A stretch of DNA of 64,000 nucleotides from Brassica napus. Lineage: Eukaryota > Streptophyta > Magnoliopsida > Brassicales > Brassicaceae. Position numbers and translations under genes: made by a program. The stretch spans positions 15,622,009 through 15,686,008 of the forward strand of contig NC_063442.1 in the NCBI RefSeq assembly GCF_020379485.1, written 5' to 3'. Each line of letters opens with the position of its first letter. Position 1 is the first letter of the stretch. Positions 55,213 through 64,000 of the stretch are shown piece by piece. The notes beneath the pieces are model-generated. The model did no database searches, was not told where the DNA came from, and was given only the letters and a program-made list of their open reading frames with translations.

Positions 55213-56443
55213 CAAGGAATAATTTTTTTTTTGTAAATTACTAATTAACCAGATGGCAATCCGCGTCCTGCATGGAGTGAATAGACTAAAAGATATTATA
55301 ATTTTAATCTATAGATATGAAAAAGGTAAAAATCATAGTAACAAATTATACATGTTATATAATGAATTGTGCATGTTAATATAAGGTAAGCTTCGATTTT
55401 TAAACTTGTGTTACTGTTTAAGTGTAATTGAAGTATAGTTCGTGGAATCAAATCTATAAGTTGAGGCTTTGATAACATTATCTTTGTGCACATCCGAGAA
55501 ATGTAGATACGTCTAAAATATTTAAAAAATGTTATAATGCTCTTCCTGTATGAATATGAATAAAATAAAATAAATTGTTAACGCTTATAGTATAATCACT
55601 ATCTAGTTTTAATGTGCAATAACATTACATGTAATTTATCTAGGTAAGGAAGACCTTTTTAGAAAATAGTGTGAGGAGAGCTCTCATGATGAAACCTAAG
55701 CAATGACAATTGTGTTAATCACACATGAGAATAAAGTTAATAAATCAAAGTGTTGCTCAAATAATAAAATGGGGATTTTATGGTAAATTTAATGAAAAAT
55801 ATAATATATATTTAAATGTACCAACATATTTTTCTTAAAATTTTAAAAATTATTTTATTGATAACACATCGCATAATTCACAAGTTATAATAATTCTCAA
55901 TTAATATATAATATATTTGATTCTCCCCCTATCATTTTCTAACAACTTGTAAATATCTTATCATCAATCATGTTCAATGCCTCAGTATTTCATAGGCCGG
56001 CTGATCGAAACATAAGATGTATACATGTATGCACACGGCCTTAGTATTCATCATGATATAAGATGTTGAATCATATTTATTTATTTTCTTACAATATAGA
56101 ATTTATATTTTGCACATTTAATCTGATGTACATGTATGTGACTGCTCTTAGCCCATATAGAGGGTCAGAAGGATATTAAATTTAGATCTGGATAGCGAAA
56201 ATAAAAAGTAAGAAATGCAAATGAAAATGAAATATATAAGATATTAATACACAAAATATAAATAACTGAGTAATTGCAAAAGGAGCCAAGGAAAAGGGTT
56301 GACAAACGCCACGATATGCATGTGGCTCCCTTATCCCAATATATTATGTGAACTAGGTAGTAATCCGAGCTATACGCAGAGTGAAATAGTGTACTAGATT
56401 ATTTATTGTATGTCGTACTAAGGAGTTTGTTATATATTTTTTT
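55213..56443. other. Intergenic, no gene seen
   Basis: AT-rich, with no supported frame or RNA gene. Confidence 0.5.
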
Positions 56444-56988
56444 TAGGGATGAACATTCATATATTTATTTGGATTCAATTAATATATTCTTGTTTCGGAT
56501 TTTTAGGGTTAGAAATTTAAATCGTATTCGGATATTTACAAATTTTGGTTTGGATTTGGTTTGAATCATTGTGGGTTCGGTTCGGATTTGAGTTCGGATA
56601 CCGTTTTTAATTATGTATTTTAACAAAAGTCCAAATATACTTAATATTAAAATAATAATAATTTAAAACATAAAATTTGAATAATGTAAAAGTAAATATT
56701 TAAATTTACTTAAAAATTAGTTCAATTGAAATTTTGGAGGGAGAACAACTAAAAGCTTCGCTGCTCGGAAACGCCCAATGCTGATATTTTCTGTATTTTG
56801 AACATTTTCTGTCATTTTTAGATATTTATTTGTGACTATATTGATAATTTTTAGATATTTGTATTTTTGAATATCAAATAGATACAAAATTTAAAATAAT
56901 TAACATATTTAAATATATAATTGTGATTTAGATATTTTGGTTATCCAAAATGTTTTAGTTTGGATCATATTCAGATATGGTTCCCCTA
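56444..56988. mobile_element. Decayed hAT-like element
   Basis: Starts TAGGGATGAACATTCAT and, reversed, ends TAGGGGAACCATATC. Near the left end it has GGTTCGGTTCGGATTTG words like those at 1-194. No clear 8-bp duplication. Confidence 0.4.
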
Positions 56989-56999
56989 TATATTAATTG

Positions 57000-58191
57000 A
57001 TATTATATGATATTAGCTAAATCAAGGTGGCTATTTATTATATATTATTTTTTTAAATAAAACCTATGGAATTACCTAATGTGATAATGATATATATATA
57101 TAATAATTAATGATTTTAAATAATGAAGATTTGCTAATAATTTGTATGCTTTCTATCATTTTTGTTTAATTCTTTACTATTAAAATAAATTACACAATTA
57201 CATTGATCATATATTAAAATTTTAGATTTTTTTTTGTATATGTTATATTTTGATTCTTTCAAAACGAGTATAAATTACTAAAACAATTAAAAGTCTCGCA
57301 TAAACTTTTGTGATCAATGTTTTAAATTTTTTTTCTATAATAAGATACAATGACAATAAAATCATATAAATAAATAATTTTATTTTAATAGGTGCTTATG
57401 TTTAAATTTAATGACAATAAAATCATATATATATATATAATTTATATCGTTTAAATTTAATTATATATCATATACGATAGATAAGATTGATTGTTTTGAT
57501 TTATTTATTCTAAAATGATTGTGAATAAACAAGAGCGGTCATTTGATTTATATGTACAAGACAATTTATTACATAATAGTAATTGATTTTTTAGTTATTT
57601 AATATATAATTATTATTTTCTTATTTCATTATATGAAAAAAAATATAAAATAAATATTTATTGTGCACAAGACGTAAATCTTAACCTAAGTATGTATCTC
57701 TTTAATAATTTTGAATTTTAAATATTTTCTAAATCTGTGGCCAAAATAAAAGAAAGAAATGAGAATGAAGTCAAAAATCAATATTCATATCGAGTAATAA
57801 CCAAAATGACACAAAAAGGAAAAAATATCGAAGATAGATAGGATTAATACGTGAACGTAAACTTCTCATAACTATAATTAACTTTTAAATTGCTAAATTA
57901 TGATATAAAACCGAGGTAACAAAGTTTCATTGTAACCAAATAGTAGGCATGAGATTCTTTGGCCTAAACGTTAGGTTTTTATGTGATAAATAATTTTTTG
58001 ACCTAAAATATTTTTAAAAATGGGATCGGTTAATTTGTAAACAAATTATGTAATTAACAAAAAAGTTTTAAAAAATTGTTTAAGAGCCAAATATATTAAT
58101 TCTATCAATAATATAAAAAAAATTTCATACGATATTTCTTAAATAATTTTTATATAAATTTACCCTGCACAAGGAACAGGTCTTATCCTAG
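57000..58191 (+). mobile_element. One or two Helitron remnants
   Basis: 57050-57400 follows the interior of the Helitron at 25829 (AAATTACCTAATGTG; AATTAATGATTTTAAATAATGAAGATTTG; AAATTACTAAAACAATTAAAAG). At 57658-57689 there is a decayed 3' end (TGTGCACAAGACGTAAATCTTAAC CTAA). A second 3' end lies at 58162-58191 (CCCTGCACAAGGAACAGGTC ... CTAG, then T). The left ends are not defined. Confidence 0.55.
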
Positions 58192-59588
58192 TCTGGATAT
58201 TAAACTTTTAGATATATCTGATTACTTAATCAGTTTTAGTTTGTGTTTAGTATTGTTTTCAAATCTAGTTCAATTTGGTTCTTTGGATCCATATGTTTTA
58301 CTCATACCTATTTTCTTCTACTTCTATAAAGCAAAATAAAATAAATGTAAAAAAAAATATTTTTGGTTTATTTAACATACATAATTATTGGACTATACTT
58401 TTCAAACAACAATAAAAATGGTTGAGAATCATGTCAATATTTTTGATCATGTTGCAAAATTGACGTATCCTAAAATCAACAACATGTATTTTCTTATAAA
58501 AAATTATTGGTAAATATAATGAAAACATAATACATTGAGTGAAAGTTGTTAGAGTTGCGTGGAAAATATCACTCAGCACCTGAATTTTGTTTTTCAATTG
58601 ATTTCATGAATTATCTTTTCTCTTAATTTTTTTTTTTGATTTTTGATTTTTTTCTTCAATCTGATTATGTTTCTAATTTTTGGTCTGATATGAAACTCTG
58701 TAAAGCAAAACAATATTTGATACTTTTTTTTTCTCAATTTCCTTAATTCATATCCACTCACAATTATTTATTGTCTTCGTGTACAGAAGCCTCAACCATG
58801 GCTAACTTTAGCAAAATACAAAAATTTACAATTTCTAAAAACATTCTCATTCCAACATTTTAGTTGATGTGAATCTTAATCATTTTTTTAGTTTTTCTTT
58901 TAAAATGATATTATTCAGTAGTTGTACAGAGAGAACTTCAGTTCACTAATACAAAAGTTAAAAAATGAAAGAACTAAAAATGAGCTGATTAAATTTTTTT
59001 TGTGTAAACACATTAAATTGTCTGAGGTAGAATTTAAAAAAATTAATATGTAAATGTATTAATTGTTAAATGATTGTGATGTCGACACGTCAGCATGTTC
59101 AAATTAAAATCGATGTAATGTGAGTCTGTCACGTACCCAATGCAGTGTGAAACATTAAATGTCAATGTTTTGCTTTTAATATATAAGAAATATTGAACGA
59201 TATGATACTGACACTAATACGAATCTAAGTATAACGGCTAAAAATTATGACAAAAAGAAAATCTAAATTTGTATATCCAAGATCCAAAACTAAAACATAA
59301 TAGTGGTCTTAGACAAAATGTCAGTCTTACAACTTCTAGATTTCGTCCTTAACATATGCCATATAAAGGTTTATATTATTACATCCATTTTCGTTTCAAA
59401 ATACTAAGATATTGGTTTTTTATTCTTACTAGTGGTTTGTCCGGGCGTATTTTTCATTTAATAATTTTAATTTTTTTTACTTTTTATTTTATATATATAT
59501 ATATATATATGTTGAAATTGATTATAAAAGTAATTTAGTATACAATTTTTTTTCTGCATGTTTTATTTTATAAAAATATGAATTGATA
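58192..59588. other. Intergenic, no gene seen
   Basis: AT-rich; a (TA)n run at about 59490-59509. Frames at 58385-58597 and 59356-59538 lack any family features. Confidence 0.5.
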
Positions 59589-60131
59589 CAGTAAAACCTC
59601 AATAAATTAATAATGTTGATAACTTGAAATTTTATTAATTTATAGAGATATTAATTTACAAAAGTCTCCTTATTTATATTTTTTTATTTTAAGATAAGAA
59701 AAATATTTGAATTTAGTGTATAAATATTAATTGTTATTTTCTAAAATTTGACATTTATATTAATTTTATTATATTATTTGGTGTGTACAATATATATTGC
59801 ATAGAATTTAAATGTGGGTTTAGATATAATATTACTAAATCTCATCAAAAATATATTATTTGTTAAGAAAATATACAGATAATTCATTGTGAATATAAAA
59901 CAAATAATATAATAATAGGTTCTTACTTATATAAAATACATATACATATAAATTATTAATTTATATTTTTGATAGGACCATATATTTACATAATTTTTTT
60001 TTGAAAATTATTATTTTATTATTTTATCGATTTGTGTCAAAATTTGAACCATTCCAAATTGGGACCGGCGAAATTTATTAATTTATAGAGATTATTAATT
60101 TATGGAGTATTAATTTATAGAGGTTTTACTG
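59589..60131. mobile_element. Emigrant-like MITE (pogo/Tc1-mariner group)
   Basis: The ends are near-perfect inverted repeats, CAGTAAAACCTCAATAAATT on the left and CAGTAAAACCTCTATAAATT on the reversed right, both continuing to AATA. They are flanked by TA on each side (59587-59588 and 60132-60133). Length (543 bp) and terminal sequence match the Arabidopsis Emigrant MITE as I remember it. No coding capacity. Confidence 0.88.
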
Positions 60132-60133
60132 TA

Positions 60134-60785
60134 GTATGTGTTAAAAATTAATCAAAAATTAATTTTAATCTAAGTACTTTTTATTCTTGATTATGTAGGT
60201 TTCTATGTAATCAGTTTACCAGTCTAACAAAAAAAAATTCATAATCAGATTTACCAGCCTAATTTAATTTATATAGTATGCAATCTTGGTTTGATATAGT
60301 ATATCGTTTTCATTAGTCTGAAAAAAAAAAAAAATCTCTTGCTAGATTATTACGTAGAAAAATGGTTAACATGATTTTAGATAAAAAGATAATTTAAAAT
60401 TCATTTTCATTCCAAACCGAATCATTTTATCTTAGAGAATAAGTTTAGCCAAAATGGCCAAAACAACAGAATGCTGTTGTCCTCCAAAAGAATTTATGAG
60501 AACCTATTACAAATGTGAAAAATTAGACGATAACTGAAAACATATAGGGTATAAATACAACACATTTGTGATGAATCTCTTGTCTCTTTTTCTTCACTTT
60601 TGGCTTCCTTTCATCTGCCATACTCTAGCTTCTTTTTTTCTCACATTGGACCTGTTTTATCAGTAGTCAATCGATTTTTTACATATATCATAGTAAATAC
60701 AATAGGCAAGGATCAATAAGACTTCGCCTCAACAAACAAAAATAGTAAATACATGATAAGAGGAAAAGATCATACCCAATGACCT
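60134..60785. other. Intergenic, left flank of the exon patchwork
   Basis: No gene. ATAAGTTTAGCCAAAATGGCC near 60440 could be a transposon end but has no clear partner on the right side of the patchwork. Confidence 0.35.
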
Positions 60786-61265
60786 TCTCGAGATAAGCTT
60801 ATATTTATCAATCATGTGATATGTCTTGGTGAAGACAGTGTTCTGGTAGTAAGAGTTCTGATCAAAGAAAAGATCAACCGTGAATCTTTTGGTTCTTTAA
60901 CCTTATTCCATTTGATATCTTTGAGATATTTGCAAGCTCGTTTTTCTTGCTTATTATCTATAATCATGGGGAAAACATCAAGAAGGAGAATAACATTTTC
61001 ATAAAAAACATATCTTAATAACAAACCTCGAAGCCGACAATCTCGTTGTTCTTCAGTGCAATAAGCCACAAAGAATAGCTCAAGTGTGAACTCTATTGGT
61101 TCTTCAACCCTAATCCACTTGAAATCTTTAAGATACTTGAGAGCTTCTTTATGTCGCTCATTTATCTATAATCATGGGGAAAAACATCAAGTGAGAATCA
61201 CATTTTCATAAACCCAAAAAATATCCTAATAACGAATCGCCTCACCGGCTATTTCATTGTTCTTG
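60786..61265 (-). pseudogene. Duplicated NAP1 (nucleosome assembly protein) exon fragments
   Basis: On the minus strand two modules in tandem, about 210 bp apart, each have the same two parts of a NAP1 domain. Module 1: CLKNNEIAGEAI (about 61265-61230), then EALKYLKDFKWIRVEEPIEF (about 61155-61090). Module 2: LIALKNNEIVGFE (about 61067-61028), then YLKDIKWNKVKEPKDF (about 60925-60875). In another frame module 2 continues to FFDQNSYYQNTVFTKTYHMI (about 60870-60815). These match the conserved NAP1 core (ALKNNE...; ALKYLKDIKW; FFDQNPYFxNTVLTKTYHMI, recalled). Frameshifts are present. By family NAP1 is a histone chaperone; these pieces are not functional alone. Confidence 0.8.
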
Positions 61266-61487
61266 AGACATTGCAAACTTAGTTACAAACATGTGTGTAC
61301 ATTATATAGATGATCCTAACAAAAAAACCCGACACAAAATCGATGATTGAAAATGATAAACATGAAAAACTTAAAAGATTTTGGGTTGAAAAAAGCACAT
61401 CAAAATCATCACAATACGTCAAAAACACCTGCACATCACATGTATACATCTACATAGAGATAGCGAAAGAAGAGTTTTAGTACAAAC

Positions 61488-61875
61488 CTTGCCAAGGCCT
61501 GCAACTGGCTCACCGCTGGGGATAGGACGCGTAATCACAACATTTGTCCACGCACCTACATTTACAGAGTTAAAGAACAAACAATCCAATATACTCTCTT
61601 GTTCAATGTGTTAAAAAAATCTTTACAGAAGTCTAAGAAAATTAGTTTACCTGAAAAGCAATCTGCTGTTGTGCATGCAACAATATACTCTCTTGTTCAG
61701 GTTGATGTTGCGTTATTCCTTGATTCGCACGGCTCACAGTAATAGTAAACATAGGAAAGTAAATCAATGTTAGTATCAAACACTGGGAAAAAGAAAGTGG
61801 ATACTATTCATTTGCCGCAGGTGAAAACCCACCAACATAGACTCGGCGAGCATGCCGACCAAGTGTCTTGGATAT
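61488..61875 (-). pseudogene. U2AF65 splicing-factor exon fragments
   Basis: Three pieces on the minus strand. 61805-61875, after a TAG acceptor, reads SKTLGRHARRVYVGGFSPAA and NE then a stop; this is the start of RRM1 of plant U2AF65 (RHARRVYVGGLPPTANEQ). 61651 to about 61733 reads QHQPEQESILLHAQQQIAFQ and ends in CAG|GTAAAC; it matches the exon upstream of the third RRM/UHM. 61488-61555 reads GAWTNVVITRPIPSGEPVAG and LGK between a TAG acceptor and an AAG|GTTTGT donor; it matches the UHM region (NVVIPRPxPxGEPVAGLGK). The order is the gene order, but RRM2 and other exons are missing. By family U2AF65 recognises the polypyrimidine tract; this copy cannot. Confidence 0.82.
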
Positions 61876-62260
61876 CTACTAAACCAAAAATCATTAGTTA
61901 CTAATAGAGGTACATAAGATTTTGCACACTTGAAACTGAATGAAGTGGATAAGGGATAAAAGTGATTCCGGTAACACCAGAAGCATATTATGTTATCCCA
62001 GTGTTCTCTGATAATAAAGTTGCGATTACATGTTGCAACTTTGCCACCAAAGAAAAATAAAAGATGTTGAAAGAAAAAAAGATGCAAACCAAAAGCTCAA
62101 TAGACAATTGATATGAGACTCAATATTCAAAAAAAAAGAGAAACATAAAACGGAAAAATAGTTCTTACAACTATTGGAATGATCGCTATCCAGACATAAA
62201 GATTTGATCTTGTATTAGCACATCCAAATAAACGCTTAAACTACATAAGAAGGGAGTAGA

Positions 62261-62754
62261 AATCAATTGCAATTTGCACGTAGAAGATTACTCACAACTA
62301 AAAAGGAGAAAAGCAGTAACAAAATCGCCATGGTGGGTGTTGATGCTTCAAAGATATTTTCATTTCTGATTTCGGAGCGGTGAGTCTGTGCATCGCAGGC
62401 AACAAACACATTTATAGGCGGAGTTGAAGCGGTGACCTTGGATTTATCGGAGAGAGTGGAAGAAGTGGTACAAGTAAATGCTAGGATTATTGTATTAGAT
62501 AGACAAAAACCGAAGCCGTTACAGAGTGTAGATCGAAGTTTGTGAGATTTAAAGAGGCACGCCGAATCGACATCGCTGGAGCTACCGAATCCGAATCGAC
62601 GACGCTGAAGAGGCACGCCGAATCGAAGTTTGTGAGATTTTAAGACTGGATGGAGAAAATGAGAAAAGGCAACGCCGAATCTCTCAAGTGAAACGGAAAT
62701 GAAGAAGGTGAAGAGCAAACAGAAATGGGTTTCATGGGCCATTGACATCAACAT
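62261..62754 (-). other. Upstream part of the chimera: promoter/leader-like sequence and a hydrophobic start
   Basis: The minus strand has an open frame from 62754 to 62263. Most of it looks like leader DNA with a rearranged repeat: GAGGCACGCCGAATCGA at about 62553 and 62609, and ATCGAAGTTTGTGAGATTT at 62532 and 62622. Within it, ATG at 62331 begins MAILLLLFSFLVV and is followed by a GTGAGT donor, like a small signal-peptide exon. TGGGCC/GGCCCA-type words (62734-62760) resemble site II promoter elements of housekeeping genes. The origin is not recognised. Confidence 0.4.
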
Positions 62755-62759
62755 TTGGG

Positions 62760-64000
62760 CTCAGAAAAAAAACTAAGTCTAACATTACCAAAGCCATGCT
62801 GACGTGTTAAAAAGAACTCTTCTGATTGGACGATTTTCCTATTCTGTGTGGATGGCCTAACTGAGGTTCATATCCTCTTTTTATTACTTGTTTGATTATT
62901 TATACCTTAGAAAAACTTGGTATGAAAAATAATTATGGCAAACTTAATGTTTCCATCCATATATATCCATGAACTACTATAACTTGATACTTTTCTATCT
63001 AATACAATATGATATTGACTGTCAATTATGTATAAATAATTCTTATAACATTTTTTGGATCACGGCAAAATTAAGAAAGAGAGACTGAATAATAGCACGA
63101 AATATTTCTATGTATGTATAGGTTTGTATGCCAACTGTAAATAGATTAATTACTAGATGATACTTTTAAATTTATAGGGATTTTCCAGCAATCACTGAAT
63201 ATAAGATTTTTTTTTTTTGCTAAAATGTAAATATCATAGATAAATAAAAGATAATACAAGGATTTTAGGTTTGAACCATCTTGGCAAAAAAAAATAAAAA
63301 ACAAGATGGGTCACAAAATTTTTGTCTTATAAATTATAGCTTATCTCAGCCACATAACCATTAGTGAATCAAAATGCTTTCGGTGTCTTCTTGCTGAGAT
63401 TATGTTTCTCAGTTCTCTATCATCAATGGCACTGAATATAAGATTGAAGAAACAGTTTGCCAAGAAAATCCTCTGAAGGAAAAATAATTACTGCTCTATA
63501 TATTTTCAGACTACGTAAGACCAGTTTACAACATTCTAGTAAGAAGACTTTGAATGTGAAGGATGCATTACAGTTATACAAAGGACGGTCCATCCATGTA
63601 ACTTGATACATCGCTGATGAGGAATTGCAAGGATGGGTCCATAATAAAAGCTTGACTATTAATAGTATATAATCTAAGAATGAAGTTGGTGGAACAAATA
63701 TAAACTAACGCTTCCAAATCTATTAATGTCAGAAAAAGTTATTATAATTTTATTATATACTACCTACTATTCAAATCTCATGACCAATGAGACTGTATTG
63801 ATGGGTAACCAAATCAATATTATGTGTTCTTCAGTGATCGAAACTTTAGAACATACAAGAATGTGAAAGATACGACCCGAATCTTGAATTTGAGAGCAAT
63901 TATATATTTTTTCGAAAGAGGTCGGTCCATGTCAACGGAAGATACATCACCTTTTATTTACCAAAAAATACATCAACACTTATGTTTTCGAAATATATTA
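62760..64000. other. Intergenic to window end, no gene seen
   Basis: AT-rich sequence. The minus-strand frame at 63423-63611 has no recognisable family. ACACGTCAGCAT and CCAATCA (62798-62830, minus) could belong to the promoter of the patchwork to the left. Confidence 0.4.

Noticed and set aside
59356..59538. Frame of 60 codons near the Emigrant-like MITE
   Set aside because: Composed largely of an AT-rich (TA)n run; no evidence of coding.
1..64000. tRNA, rRNA or snRNA genes
   Set aside because: None recognised by eye; a tRNAscan/Infernal run would be needed to exclude short or diverged ones.

Overview
This is a plant nuclear window. Its introns are short GT-AG introns, its intergenic DNA is very AT-rich, and it is full of LINEs, Helitrons, MULEs and MITEs. 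The recognisable genes are Brassicaceae-like, and their order matches the top of Arabidopsis chromosome 2. In order they are a CHR19/ETL1-like SNF2 helicase (At2g02090), a PDF2/LCR defensin cluster (At2g02100-At2g02140), a zinc-ribbon gene at the place of At2g02148, a broken remorin (At2g02170), TOM3 (At2g02180) and a zeta-class GST (At2g02380/At2g02390). The organism is most likely a Brassica or close relative; the sequence alone does not give the species.

Layout. 0-4.4 kb: hAT remnants, an (AG)n microsatellite and a PIF/Harbinger element that keeps the end of its transposase. 4.5-6.5 kb: a 5'-truncated LINE with target-site duplications. 6.8-10.4 kb: CHR19, 12 exons, intact. 10.4-15 kb: AT-rich DNA and a second truncated LINE. 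15.1-15.7 kb: an intact defensin. 16.5-20.4 kb: a 3.9-kb MULE with a perfect 9-bp duplication, carrying a long hairpin and arrays built on GACGACTT. 21.4-25.3 kb: a minus-strand Helitron. 25.8-26.9 kb: a small Helitron. 26.9-28.1 kb: a defensin pseudogene with duplicated promoter and exon 1. 28.7-31.4 kb: the zinc-ribbon gene, minus strand, 8 exons. 31.8-32.8 kb: a short retroposon ending like a LINE. 33.4-34.2 kb: the remorin pseudogene. 35.0-35.9 kb: a foldback with telomere-like repeats. 36.5-38.5 kb: TOM3, 11 exons. 39.9-40.5 kb: a MULE-type MITE. 40.6-47.0 kb: a near-intact L1-type LINE with one visible frameshift. 47.7-49.3 kb: GSTZ. 49.3-60.8 kb: mostly AT-rich repeats with hAT, Harbinger and Emigrant-like MITEs. 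60.8-62.8 kb: a minus-strand patchwork of exons recognisable as U2AF65 and NAP1 pieces.

Four host genes (CHR19, the zinc-ribbon gene, TOM3, GSTZ) and one defensin splice into complete open frames. I checked exon boundaries and reading phase by hand. The rest is transposon-derived or decayed. The most unusual items are the U2AF65/NAP1 chimera, the MULE hairpin, a 32-bp copy of a CHR19 exon at the first LINE's insertion site, and the ATGA stop/start overlap in the large LINE.
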